From Inia geoffrensis (lineage: Eukaryota; Chordata; Mammalia; Artiodactyla; Iniidae), in assembly GCA_036417435.1 (NCBI GenBank), contig CM070904.1:64612408-64676407 (forward strand): a DNA stretch of 64,000 nt, in the 5' to 3' direction. A model generated the notes under the pieces. The model had not been told where the DNA came from. It saw only the letters and a program-made list of their open reading frames with translations, and did no database searches. The translations under genes and the position numbers were made by a program. Shown here piece by piece: positions 13,101 through 26,711 of the stretch (positions are counted from its first letter, which is position 1; each line of letters starts with the position of its first letter).

Positions 13101-15295
13101 CACAAGTTTAATACATTCAGAGCAAATAAGTCTGTGTCTTCTCAATCTACAAAGGTCATTCAAATTAATAGTTTTCTTTGGAAAAAAAGAAAAAGCTGGC
13201 CCATCACCTCATGTTCCCCATATCAATAAAAGCAAAATAGGCAGCATTTGTCATTGACTCTGAGGATACTCAAGCCCTTGTAGATTGAGTCACAACTGAA
13301 AATGAAGGCAACAGAATCAAAATTATCATCAAAGGTTGATATTTATATACCTAAACAAGCTTCCAAATAAAGATTCCCTGTCTAAAACAAGGAGGTTTTA
13401 ATTCGTATAACCAAGCAAGTCACTGATGGTATGGTTTGCATTAGTCAATGTACCAGCACTTTTACTGTAGAAATTTTTATATCCATGTTTGTGACTCCAC
13501 ATTAAATTGGTTTTTAAAGGTGTTTTGAGATCATTTTACACAGTCACATTGTACAAGTTAAACTAGGCTTCCAAACATCACCATTTTACTGGCAGTTTAA
13601 TAAATAACACTCTTTTCTATCTGAAAATATGGTCTGAAAAATATAGTTAGTATCTAAGTGATCCATACAGTCCAGATTCATTTTATACTTAAATTCTACA
13701 GGTTGAAAAAATTCTTAAATGTACCAGAAAACATTAGGACCAACACACCCTACAGTAACCACAATACAGACTATGGGACATCATGATAGATACTCATAGG
13801 GGAAAAAATGTCAGACACTCAACTGTTGGCATCAGATACACACACAAAAAAGATGAACTGCATTTGAGTAGCGAGAGCCACTGTCCAAGAAATGCTTTCA
13901 AGACAACAGAGCAATTAAGCTATTTCTAGTATGCCAACCCTACTGATTGAAAAGTAGGGGGAAAATGAAAACTTTAAACCCTATCTCTCTGTTGATTGGT
14001 AATGATATAACTGATTTCATTCCAGATTAATCCAAAGTTATACAAACCTGTTCCAGTTACACTTTGTTATTCATACCCACTTAAGATGATGTTAAGGAAA
14101 ATCCAGGAATTAAGAGCTGTACATTTTCTATCATGAAATATTCAATTATAAGAAAATAAGAGGAAGAGCTAAACCTTTTCCCTGTTAGAATGTAGTTTAC
14201 CAAATGATGAGTCATTATATGATATAAGTTATAATACATCACTCACTTACTCATTTATAAATCTTAAGAGTTACCGAAAAATCTGACCAGATACCCCTCT
14301 GCCTCACTGATTTCTATCAATGGAATTTAAAAAATGATAAGGCAATATCAACAAAACAAACTATAACATGCATTTTTAATTGATTTATCTTTAAGCTGTA
14401 AATTGTCAGATATCATTAAGCGTTCACATTTCAGAATGTATATACTTTAAAATGGGTATATCTGAATATTCGTACATGTGAGTTAATATACATATATTAT
14501 GTATATGATGAATGCATGCCCATTTCTTTGAGAACTATTACAGCTCTAACATGCTTATGCTCCTATAGCAAGCCTAAAAGAAGGAGTGCCCTTGAAGTTG
14601 AGGTATGACCTTAAGTTTCAGATGACAGTTTTGCTGCAGCTATAAAAATAAATACTAATAATTCTACATATCATAGTTCCTTTTCTCCATTTCTTACTTT
14701 AGGACAAATCTTGAATACATGAACAGGTTTTATTATTTGAATATACACAGGTTTACTAGACCAATTTTATAAGTTCCTATATATCATACTTAATCTTATA
14801 TAAAAAGGATCAAAAGAAACAAGAGGCGTTGCCTACCAAATAAAGCTGAAGAGCAAAGAAACATCTATAACAGTAACAGTCTTAGTTTCAGATATACATT
14901 TTTCTACAAGACTTTGTGAAATATTTTCAAGTTCAAGCAAATAAAACCTTATTTCTCTCCTACTAAATGCGTATCAACGCAACCAGGAAATTATTGGCTT
15001 TTAAGTTATTCCTTAGGGAAGACTGTAAGATTGATTTGTGGCATTTTGTCCTCAGTGACATTAAGTTACTGGACTTTTGAAGAGTACAGAGTACCCTTAT
15101 TCAAAAAAGAAATTGTCCCTACTAGTCCACTAATGAGAGTCTCCACATTTCTTGAATCCTGTAACACTACAAGCAAATCATATATCTCCAATTGAATATT
15201 AGGGGCTTCTCTGACTATGAACTTTCAGTAATCAACTGTCAAAATTTCATTTTAATGGAATAAAACATAAGGAATCCTAAATGGATAAACTTTAC
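10111..15295. other. Repeat-poor intron 2 stretch next to exon 2
   Basis: About 5 kb with almost no recognisable interspersed repeats. A possible ancient LINE-2-like piece at about 10190-10440 and an A18 run near 11850 are the exceptions. The part at 12180-13300 is AT-rich with many homeobox-like TAAT/ATTA cores and octamer-like ATGCAATAAT, TATGCTATT strings. It could be conserved regulatory DNA, but conservation cannot be seen from one sequence. Short open frames (10617-10802, 11545-11760) have no recognisable domain. Confidence 0.45.
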
Positions 15296-15526
15296 CATTT
15301 TTGTGATAGTAGGTGACCTCCACTTTCCTCTCCTCTGACCCCAGCAAGGCCTGGGCAATTTGGGCAATATCATGCCTCTTGGTCTCGGGCCCATGGAGGA
15401 AGTCACAGGTGCATGGCTTTTGCATGACATCTGGCCTGGAGAAACCAGTCATCTCGCAGAACCCATCGTTGCAGTATATGATGGCACAGTTCTGCACTCT
15501 GGCATTTGCAATGATAAATTTTTTAT
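15296..15526 (-). CDS. KCNH7: KCNH7 exon 2: first part of the PAS (eag) domain
   Basis: Codes residues 26 (completed from exon 1) to 102 plus one base of the ERG3 potassium channel. The acceptor is TTATTACAG before 15526 and the donor is GTAAAG after 15296. Its 231-nt length and phase (coding bases 77-307) match the second coding exon of the ERG genes. The product segment contains [20 protein letters not shown] at its start and [15 protein letters not shown] centrally, both signatures of the ERG PAS domain, and ends in YYHKNG. It is open throughout, without frameshift. In the channel this cytoplasmic domain packs against the cyclic-nucleotide-binding homology domain and slows deactivation. 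Cysteine residues and the QKPCTC stretch are those of ERG3 rather than ERG1, where the neighbouring residues differ. The open frames on the + strand over this exon are antisense shadows. Confidence 0.97.
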
Positions 15527-17466
<1,940 letters not shown>

Positions 17467-17585
17467 TCACCTTCCGGAGGGGGCCTCGCACCGGACTGCC
17501 GCGGCGGAGAGGCTTTGGGGGTGGGGAGCGGGAAGGAGGCGGGGTGAGGGGAGCTGGCAGGGGACGGAAGGAAGGAGGGAGCGGT

Positions 17586-17617
17586 GGGGGGCGGGGTGCG
17601 GTGGGGAGGGGGCGGGG
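17586..17617 (+). other. G-quadruplex motif 1 in the KCNH7 promoter
   Basis: Five G runs of 4-6 within 32 nt on +: 17586-17591, 17593-17596, 17603-17606, 17608-17612 and 17614-17617. Loops are 1-6 nt. The G-rich strand is the template strand for KCNH7. Confidence 0.75.
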
Positions 17618-17724
17618 AGTCACAAGGGCAATCGATCTGTTTCTCTTCTCCCAAACAGCGTAGATTTCCCAGCGCAAATGGGCTTAACCTGGCGGTGGCC
17701 CAGAGCTGTGAGGATGGCTAAGGA

Positions 17725-17749
17725 GGGGCGGGGGGCGGGGGGAAGGGGG
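17725..17749 (+). other. G-quadruplex motif 2 in the KCNH7 promoter
   Basis: Four G runs of 4-6 within 25 nt on + (17725-17728, 17730-17735, 17737-17742, 17745-17749), with loops of 1-2 nt. This is a very compact quadruplex pattern. A third G-rich patch (G7 T G6) follows at 17810-17823. Confidence 0.75.
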
Positions 17750-17855
17750 CGGCGGCGGGACGGAAGACTTGGGCGGCTTTTGCAGGAAAGGGAGAAAGAA
17801 TAGGAGGCTGGGGGGGTGGGGGGTGGTTGACGTTTCTATCCCCGCCCTCTCCCCC

Positions 17856-17871
17856 TACACACACACACACA

Positions 17872-17918
<47 letters not shown>

Positions 17919-17924
17919 GCGCGC
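17856..17924. repeat. (CA)n(CG)n alternating purine-pyrimidine tract
   Basis: About 69 bp of unbroken alternation: CA repeats, one CATAC variant that keeps the alternation, then GCGCGCGC. It lies 582-650 bp upstream of the KCNH7 ATG. Such tracts favour left-handed Z-DNA and are length-polymorphic. Confidence 0.9.
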
Positions 17925-18010
17925 TGCCTTTATCCCGGGAGCTTGGGCGCCGCCACAGCTCGGATTACTCAAGCGTGCTTTAGCGGAAGCCAGCCAAGAA
18001 ATCTCCAAAA

Positions 18011-21000
18011 CTCAGTGACAAACAGCTACTCTGGGAAGGTGATCTCCATGGCCACCAGCTCCAGGGCCCCATTCCTGAGCTCCTCACGCCGCGGTAGCTA
18101 AAACACCCTTAGCTGCAAAGAAAAGACAGGTGGGAAAACAGTCCCTCAGTGAAGACTATTTCTAAGCCCTGGTGGCTCAGGAGGTTGAAGATTGAGGATG
18201 AACCACTGAAGGGTGCAGGTTTCGCCTCAGGGCGCAGCTCAGAAGCCTGGGCTCAGCGGAGGTGGGTGCTGAAGGCTGGGCTCAGTTGGCACTCTGTCCC
18301 AGCCCGGCTCTGAGCCGCACCTCCCAAAGACCGGAGGCTGCTGGCGCCGCGCTGAGCATGCCCGGTTTCACTGCTTGAACCCCTGAGGAGTTGCAAGGTT
18401 GGGGGTGATGAGGTCTCTCCGCGCTGAAGGCTGAGAGAAAGATAAGAAGGCCAAAGACTGTGTAAGCAACTGGTACAAAACAAGAAAGGAGTTTGAAATG
18501 GGCGAGGCTGGGCAAGAGGGGGCAGGAACAAAAGGTGGGTGGGGCTAAGAGTTACCAGCCTTGGTGTGACCTCCCATGCCACTCATCTCCTGAACACACT
18601 AGGGACACCATTCTGCTTTCTTCTACCATTTCTAAGATATCACCTCGTATATGATAGGAAAGGGTTCAAGGGAGAGAATAGTCCTCTCTGCGCTTGCTTC
18701 TCAGAGCCTGCCAACCCGGCAATCTCATGGTATGCATACACTTCTGCCCAAATAGTCCTGGAGACTTAGGAAATCATGTGACAAGCCATGCCAGGGGAGG
18801 GTGTTTTCTAAGTTGTTTCTCTAGTTTTTCATGCTTCTTTCCCTTCATTTATGTCATCTCCTCCCTTAGCCAAGTAGTCAGCCCTTTCCACGCCCCTTTC
18901 TCTAAATGGAATTTGCCCCCACTACAACCTACAGAACTAGAACACGGACAAATCTCTTGTTTCTGCTGGCGATAAGGGTCCTATCAAAACACCTAGTTGC
19001 ATGATGGAGTTTTGGGTGTTCTCGCAGCCCATTATCCTGCTTTGCCTGTGCCTTGAGTAACTCGGGTTCATAATTTTTCAGTTACAACCTCGAAGTCTGA
19101 AGTGAAAAAAATGAGAATGGAACTGCAAAGGGCTAAGAAGGAGGGTTAAGTTAAGATGGTGAGTCATGTGGATTGTAATAAATAACGAGGAAATAAACAT
19201 AACTTTTATTTATGCTACAGAAAACACAAGCCAAGGGGGAAAAAAGAAAAGAAAAGAAAAGAAAAGAAAACCAAGAACCTAAGCAAATCTTTCCTATCAG
19301 AAAAACGAAAATAAATCAGGAACACTGCCTGGGAATGTTGAATTTTCCGGTTAGATTTACTTAAAAAGAAGAAATCTATGACAACCCTTAGGCTCTTATG
19401 GTAGCTTGAGCTTTCCTGAATCCGTGAAGTTCCCTCTCTCGGAATATAAAAAGGCACGCTCCTCCAATGTACGGCTTTATTTTCTCCCCGTTTTCAGTAA
19501 AAGTAGATCTTTCTGTTTGCTGACTGCAGCTGGGCTTGTGAAACGAGTTCGTCTCCCAGGTACCAAACGTGTGGAGCTATCCATGGTGCTAACTCTGACT
19601 AAGCCGTTACCAACTGCTCTCTGTCTACATCCAGCCACAGACAATAGAACTGCAAACTCAGGCAAGTGTCCCTGATATGTTCACGTAGACTACTTGTCTT
19701 CACTGGATGTCCGCAGAAACACAGAACGCTATTTGCATCCCATTTCTAAAATACCTTCTTTTTCTACTTAGCTTCTCAGCTGAACCCAAGCTCAAATGTA
19801 TTCCTCCCAAAATGCATCAAGGACTCCGGAAAAAAATGAACAAAACACACATGGTGTGCATTGTAATTAAGGTTTCATGTACACTATAAAGGCATAATAA
19901 CACAACACTAAGCTATGGAAAGGTTGTATGGCAAAATTTTTTTTCAAATCACATGTAAATTCAGTGAATGAATATTGCTTTAAAGAGAAACGGGCATTTC
20001 CAAATGCACACATTGGAAACACATCTATCTGTCATATGACAAGATGTATTGGCATGCAGAAGGTAACAGTGCATAATGTCTCTAGTTATGAGTCTGATAC
20101 AAACTTTCACAGATTATTGAGTCTGGAAACCCTTGAAATTCCACGTTAAGGGAGGAAAAGTGGCTTTCAAGAGGAAAAGCGACTTTTTGTTCCCCAAAGT
20201 ATTCTTTCTTTCCCTACCACCTTCAGTGTGGTCTCTGTTCATTGGTTCTGGGTAATTACACAATATGATGGTTAAAGTTCCATTGTCTGTGTTCATATGA
20301 GCATTCACTATGGGCTTCACATTTTTTCCAAGTTCATTTAGCTCTAAGATTAGTTCTATTAAGGATTCAGTGTAAGATCATAGGACATTCTATAACCTAT
20401 GTATTGTAATTAATTGATCTGAGCAGAAGATTAAAGGCATCCTGTTTCTAAATTACCCCAGTAATCGTGTTCATGCATTATACAGTGGTACAGTGGAGAC
20501 AAGTACATCAATCCATATTCAGCCAATAATAGAATCAAACGAGAAGATGGCAATCATGGCTGCTTGCTGGCTGGAAAATCACCCCTCCCTTCAGTCCCAC
20601 CTTCTAAAAAAATGAACTTTAGATTTTGTGTTGAAGCGAGGTTTCATAAGCTTTTAGCAATTTGGGACTTTTTTTTGGAAGTCCCAATACTGAACAAAGC
20701 ACATAAGTTCCACTGCTGAAATCCTATCAAGTGTACAGTTTAACACTGAACACAGTATACTTATGGGTGAGGATAGAGAATAGATTCAGACGTATTCTTA
20801 AAATTACTTGTCTCTGTTACTTTAAAATTAAGTAGCTTAGGATTTACAGTATGTTAAAACTTTTAAACAATGCCTACCACATAGTAAGCACTCCATAAAT
20901 TTCATACACACAAAATTATGTTTGCAAGAATGCAAGCCCACAGAATTAATGGAGCCCTGCTTAAGAATCCTATGTTAGAAATTATTTAAGTATCATACAT

Positions 21001-21046
21001 TAATGCTTGAATCTTTAAGGAAATAGTAGCAACCATTATGGGATAT
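18011..21046. other. KCNH7 5' flank, mostly unrecognised
   Basis: Moderately GC-rich up to about 18430 (a second, weaker CpG patch at 18240-18370), then average. It contains an (AAAAG)n run at 19240-19270 and a short MIR-like piece near 20860-20905 ('acatagtaagcactccataaa'). Open frames at 18253-18582 (minus), 19406-19675 (+) and 19477-19665 (minus) overlap each other and show no domain. No tRNA or other RNA gene was seen. Confidence 0.45.
19240..19270. repeat. (AAAAG)n simple repeat
   Basis: Six near-perfect AAAAG units. Purine-only on +. Confidence 0.85.
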
Positions 21047-21061
21047 TTAAGTCGCATTCTT

Positions 21062-21270
21062 TTTTTTTTTTTTTTTTTGTGGTACGTGGGCCTCTCACCG
21101 TTGTGGACTCTCCCGTTGCGGAGCACAGGCTCCGGACTCGCAGGCTTAGTGGCCATGGCTCATGGGCCCAGCCACTCCGCGGCATGTGGGATCTTCCCGG
21201 ACCGGGGCACGAACCCGTGTCCCCTGCATCGGCAGGCGTACTCCCAACCACTGTGCCACCAGGGAAGCCC
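21062..21270 (-). mobile_element. CHR-2-type SINE
   Basis: Full-length minus-oriented copy, T run at 21060-21078 through head 'gccaccagggaagccc'. The target duplication is 15 bp with one mismatch, TTAAGTCGCATTCTT (21047-21061) versus TTAAGTGGCATTCTT (21271-21285). The four overlapping open frames here are SINE artefacts. Confidence 0.95.
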
Positions 21271-21639
21271 TTAAGTGGCATTCTTATACTGACAATGAAA
21301 ACATTTTGAGATCAAATAGACAATATAATTTGTTTCATATTTTTCAATAGCATAGAATATAAATCAATGAAATTAATCTGAAGTTTTCTCAATTTGGCAA
21401 AAATAGTTTAATGATCTAATGACCACAATGCAGCATTACAAATGCTGTTTTAATGCGGGCTTCTATGGTAATCCTGGGTATTATCGTAGTAACTGGGTCA
21501 TATTAAACCTAAGAAGCATCTGACTTTACAATTACAAGTTAGGCAAATTTTGGCCTGTATTACATATGTAGCTCTACAATATCTTAAGAGGCAGAAATGT
21601 TAAGGGCATCAATTAAAATAACAATATTTCTCTGCAGCA

Positions 21640-21855
21640 TGGAGAAAAAGGCAGGAAAAAACCTGGGCTCTAACCTGAAATTGCCATTTACAGCAGAAAC
21701 CGATAAAAATAGTTAAGCCCTCTTGTTCAGAGCTTCATTTCTAAAATCAGTATAATCCCAATTTTCAGTTTTGTGTAAAGAATAACAAGGAAACAGATAT
21801 AAAATGCTTAGTATAAACTCTGACAGGTAGTGAACATTTAAATAACAGCTGTTCT
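21640..21855 (-). repeat. MIR SINE fragment
   Basis: The + strand shows 'cttcatttctaaaatcagta', 'ataacaaggaaacag' and 'aatgcttagtataaac', the complement order of MIR. Diverged, with approximate borders. Confidence 0.5.
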
Positions 21856-22889
21856 ACAATCTAAAATTAGTAAATTGAATGAAAAGTAGGAATGGGTAGG
21901 TGAATTGTACACATACTCATTAGTCTAAGTGATTGGGACTGATACCAGTGACTGTTCCTAACATACTAAAGTAACATATTTCGTTAGAAACTTGAATATT
22001 CCTTCAGAAAATTTAGATGCTTTTCTGATAATGTGTTTTATATATTAGTTTTAATCCAAATGGCTATTGTTCATTTCACCTGAGATACTTTTGTGGTAAC
22101 ATACTCCACATTATAGTTTTTATCCAAATGGCTAATATTTGGCTTATCTCATTGATTACATGTAAGTCTTACTGTATGTTTAGACGTCTCCTCTGTGAGG
22201 AATAAGGTGTTGGTAGACACTTCCCTAAAACATGACACCTATTTCTGCAAAAAAGAATCTTTTCATATGTGTAGTGTTAATACATTCGTCAATAACTGAC
22301 ATTTAAAATAGCTATTGACCAAACTAGGCTCTTACAATTTATGAAAAAATAAACCTAGAAATTTAAGTTTGTTGAAAAAAATATATATACATATATATGT
22401 ACATATAGAGATTTGACTGGGTACCTGGGTAAGGTTGTTTTAGAGAATAATTTCTTGACTCAATTTAATAAATAATTTAGCACATTGGTGTAAAAATGAG
22501 CCAGTTGCTACACATTACAGTTTTTTGAAGACTAAGATAGTGTACAAAATTTCTTTTCTATCAGTAGATCTTTAAATTGTTTCTTAGTTGACAAATGCAC
22601 TTGCATCATTACCCAGATTATTTCTTATATTCATTAAGCCTAATTTTAATTGATCCTTGAACTTTGTGGAAATATTTTTTTCCTAGAATTACACTAGGTT
22701 GGATTGCTTCTTTTCTGGAAGAAGTTTACTTTAGTTATTTTTAAAAAGTGTCTCTATATCTGTGGACATATTTATTCTATTACAGAAATTCTATAATATT
22801 TTAGCAAATCTGTATACTATGAACCAGCTTTTTGCTAAACTTAAATAATGTGATAGCTATAACTTGGGCTTTCACATCTATTCATGATA
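21856..22889. other. AT-rich flank, nothing recognised
   Basis: Contains an AT-rich self-complementary stretch at about 22381-22408 (atatatatacatatatatgt). No repeat family or gene was recognised. Confidence 0.45.
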
Positions 22890-24962
22890 GAGTAATGGGG
22901 TCAGGATTAACTTCTCACTTTTAACAACTATATAATTGCACAAAATATAGAAAACAGTGTTCAGACATTGGACAACAAGGAGTGCAGGAGACTGTTCTCC
23001 AAAAAAAGAGCCAAAACAAGGTGAGCTCTGTTGTCACCCTGGCTTACCAGCTAAGAATTTCCAGATCACAATGCATGAAGTGGGAACCCCAGCAGAGCCC
23101 AATGGGTTAAACTGAAGAAACAAAGTTTGTAGTTCAGGGAAATCAAGGCAGCTTGAATTTACAGAGCAGAATCATGGAGAGGAAGAAGTTGCACAGAAAG
23201 AGAAGTCCACATATCTGCATAGGTGTCAACTCAAGTTTTTGTCTGCCTACTGATTTTCACAAGTGTGTAAGGAAACTACCCAAGATCAGAGGGAGAAACT
23301 AAGAAAAGTATTGCACAGAGCAATTTCCAAAGCTTATATGGGATTGGGAATAGTTGCTATGCCGCCATTTAAAGTGAAAAACCTACCATTGCATGGAACA
23401 CTGGTCAGAGTCTTCATAAATTTATTGTGTTTATAAAGGGGTGAAATTAAACCTTAAGGAGAGACTGATCTACTAAGTTCAGAAGCAAGTCTCAAAGGGA
23501 TTATATTGATATACTAATTATTTCCCAGAATAAAACCCAGATATATTTAAATGACTATAACAGAATCCAATACCACAAGACACAAAATTAACAATGTCCA
23601 GCATCCAAGAAAATACTATCAGGCATGCAAAAAAGCAGGAGAGAAATCAATCACTAGAAGCAACCAGAAAGGAAATGGATGATTGAATTGGCATACAGAG
23701 ACATTACACAGTTATTGTAAATATACCACCTATGTCCAAAAAGGTAGAGGAAAACAGGAACTTGATGAAGAAAGAAATGGAAGATATAAAAAAGATCCAA
23801 ATCAAACTATAGATATGTAAATATAACATCTAAAATTTTTTTAAAAAATACACTAGATGAGATTAAAAGCAATTCAACATTACAAAAAAAAATCAGTGAA
23901 ATTGAAGACATAGCAATGGAGACACTCCAAAAATCAAGTGATCTAATGTACATATAACTACATATAATTAGAGTCAGCAGGGGAGAGGAGTCAGGATAAG
24001 ACAATTATTTCAAAAGTAATGGCAAAATATTACTTAAAAATTTTGAATCCAGAGATACACAAACTTCAATAAAGTCCAACAGAAGGAAAATAAAGAAAAC
24101 CACACCAAGACACACATTGTAATCAAATTAATAATAACATTTGATACAGATATTTTTTTAATCTTAGAAACAGTGGTAAGAAAAAATGTATTCCATACAA
24201 GGGAGAATTTTCATCAGAATCTATGCTAGTAGATATATAATGTAGCAATATCCATCAACTACTTAAAAAAATAACAACAACAAAATAAAAACCCCCAAAA
24301 AAGCTGTCAATTTAAGATTCACTATACAGTAAAAGTTTAATAAGTTAAGGCAAAATAGAGACTATTCAGGCAGAGCCAAGAGAATTCATTACCAGCAGAC
24401 TTGTAGTAAGATTAGTGTTAAAAGAATATCTTCCAGAAGGGGAAATCCTATCAGAAGAAAAATTGCATTGGTACAAAATAATGAACATCACAAGAAATGG
24501 TAAAACTGGGGGCAAAATAAAAAACTTTCCCCACAATTTTTTAAAACTTTTTTTTTAAAGATAACTGAATGTTTATTTGGGGTGTTTTGTGTTTCCATAC
24601 AAATTTTAAACTTTTTTGTTCTAGTTCTTTGAAAAATGCCATTGGTAATTTGATAGGAATTGCACTGAATCTGTAGATTGTAAATAAGAAATGCTGGAGA
24701 AGGAGTGGAGAAAAAGGAACCCTCCTACACTGTTGGTAGGAATGTAGATTGGTCTAGCCACTATGAAGAACAGTATGGAGGTTCCTTAAAAAACTAAAAA
24801 GAGAGTTACCATATGATCTTGCAATACCACTTCTGGGCATGTATCCAGAGAAAACTATAATTTGAAAAGATACATGCATCCCAATGTTCATTGCAGCACT
24901 ATTTACAATAGCCAACACATGGAAGCAACCTAAATGTGCACTGACAGATGAAAGGATAAAGA

Positions 24963-25016
24963 AGATACACCATATATATATGTGTGTATATATATATATA
25001 TATATACACACACACA
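24963..25016. repeat. (AT)n/(AC)n microsatellite inside the L1 3' part
   Basis: ATATATATATGTGTGTATATATATATATATATACACACACAC-type tract, interrupting the usual L1 'atatatacaatggaatat' point. It expanded after or during insertion. Confidence 0.75.
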
Positions 25017-25490
25017 ATGGAATATCACTCAGCCATAAAAAACAATGGAACAATGCCATTTGTAGCAACTTGGATAGACCTAGAGATTATCATACTAACT
25101 GAAGTAAACCAGACAGAGAAAGGCAAATATATGATATCGCTTATATGTGGATCTAAAAAAGAAAAAAAAGATACAAATGAACTTATTTACAAAACAGAAA
25201 TAGACTCACAGACATAGAAAACAAACTTACAGTTACCAAAGGGGGAAGGATATATTAGGAGTTTGGGATTTACATATACACACTACTATATATAAAATAG
25301 ATAACCAACAAGGACCTACTGTATAGTACAGGGAACTATACTCAATATTTTGTAAAATCCTATAAGGGAAAAGAATCTGAAAAAGAATAGATATATGTAT
25401 GCATGACTGAATCACTGTGCTGTACACCTGAAACTAACACAACACTGCAAATCAACTATACTTCAATAAAAAAAGAAATAAATAAAATAA

Positions 25491-25553
25491 CCCCCCCATC
25501 AACCAGGTAATCTTTTAAAATAAAGATAATCATAGGATTAACATGAAAAAAGA
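25491..25553 (+). other. Possible 3' transduced segment of the twin-primed L1
   Basis: Between the L1 3' end/A-rich tail (cttcaataaa...aataaaataa, ending 25490) and the right target duplication there are 63 nt of non-L1 sequence. It contains an AATAAA (25519-25524) and ends in its own A-rich run (gaaaaaagaaa). That is the layout of an L1 read-through transcript polyadenylated downstream. Confidence 0.5.
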
Positions 25554-26114
25554 AAAGATAACTGAATATTTAAAGTAAGACCATTAACAATCAATTTTGA
25601 GGTTTATAACAATATAGAATTAAATAATATTACAAATAAAACAAAGGACAAGGGGGGAAAGGAATACATATTTTTTTCAGTTTCTTATAATACTTGTGAG
25701 ACAGTATATTATTTTAACTTAGGTTGTAATAAACTAAAAGTATATATTGCAAGCCCTAGAGCAACCAGTATAAAAACAATAAAGATATATAGCTAATCAT
25801 ACAAAGATAAAGTAGAATCATAAAAAAATATTCCAAACAAATACAAAAGAAGAGGAGAAAAGAAATCAAGAACAGATAGGACCAAAAAAAATAGTTATGT
25901 AATAGACTTAACCCAGTCATGCCAATAATTATTTAAATGTAACTCATCTAAACATTCCATTTAAAAGGCAGAGTCTGTCAACCTGCCTTTGACAAACTAA
26001 CTATTGCTGGCTACAACAAATCCACTTTAAATATAAAGATGCAAATAGATGCAAAATCAAAGAATAGCAAAATATAGAGCATACAAACTAGTTTCAAAAG
26101 GTGGAATTACTATA

Positions 26115-26575
26115 CAGTAAGTCCCCTACATAGGAACCTTCAAGTTGCCAACTTTCAAAGATGCAAACGTGTGTTCCATCAACGTCAGGCGTGAGTGAAA
26201 TTTCAGCTTGCCCTCCATCCCCTATTGCTGACAATCATTCAGCTCTATCATCTCCCACCTCCTCTCCCTCTTCCGGTCAGTAACTCTTCTTGCCTGTTCA
26301 CTCGATTGTCAGACCCTGTATGCCAGCTGCTGTACTGTACCACTGTACCTTTCAAGGTACCGTAGTGTAAGATTAAAAATGTTTTCTTTTTTGTGTGTTT
26401 GTTTGCTTTTATGTATTATTTGTGTGAAAAGCATTATAAACCTATTACTGTACAGTACTATACAGTCGATTGTGTTAGTTGGTTACCTAGGCTAGCTTTG
26501 TTAGACTTAACAAACAAATTGGATGTACAAACACGTTCTCAGAATGGAACTCGTTTGTATGTAGGGGACTTGTTG
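26115..26575. mobile_element. Tigger-type (pogo/mariner superfamily) DNA transposon, non-autonomous, 461 bp
   Basis: Terminal inverted repeats CAGTAAGTCCCCTACATAGG at the left and, reversed, CAACAAGTCCCCTACATACA at the right. It is flanked by TA (26113-26114 and 26576-26577), the target duplication of this superfamily. The older L1 endonuclease region is interrupted by it. There is no transposase frame. Confidence 0.85.
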
Positions 26576-26711
26576 TATTATCAGACAAAGTGAATTTCAG
26601 AACAAGAACTATTACCAGAGATAATGAAGGACACTTCATAATGGTAGACATTAATTCATTGAGAGAATATAACAATCTTATTCACTTATAACAAGTTTTA
26701 ACATATATGAA

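Larger units (their letters stand above)
1..15295 (-). other. KCNH7: KCNH7 intron 2, 5' part (intron continues beyond the window)
   Basis: Everything below the exon 2 donor (GTAAAG read on the minus strand at 15295-15290) is intron. No further KCNH7 exon is seen. The next coding exon of ERG genes continues the PAS domain and would start with the last two bases of a codon; no such open segment was recognised here. The intron therefore exceeds 15 kb, consistent with KCNH7 being a very large gene in mammals. Confidence 0.85.
24557..25572 (+). mobile_element. Younger LINE-1 with 5' inversion (twin priming), with target duplication
   Basis: Target duplication AAAGATAACTGAATGTTTA (24557-24575) and the same with one change, G to A (25554-25572). 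The nick site reads TT/AAAG, a standard L1 endonuclease variant. The insert begins with antisense ORF2 sequence (about 24585-24681), the reverse complement of the part equivalent to 7260-7355 of the other L1. It switches at about 24682 to sense ORF2 end and 3' UTR (24683-25490), equivalent to 8179-8990. About 0.8 kb between the two parts is missing. The host is the older L1, whose sequence resumes at 25573. Confidence 0.9.

Noticed and set aside
18262..18271. REST/NRSE half-site GGTGCTGAA-like string near the KCNH7 promoter (another at 10697-10705)
   Set aside because: Only one half of the bipartite element matches; the partner half is absent at either spacing I could see.
25491..25553. This segment as part of the older host L1
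   Set aside because: The host L1 reads continuously from 24556 into 25573 via the target duplication, so the segment belongs to the insertion. Not fully excluded.
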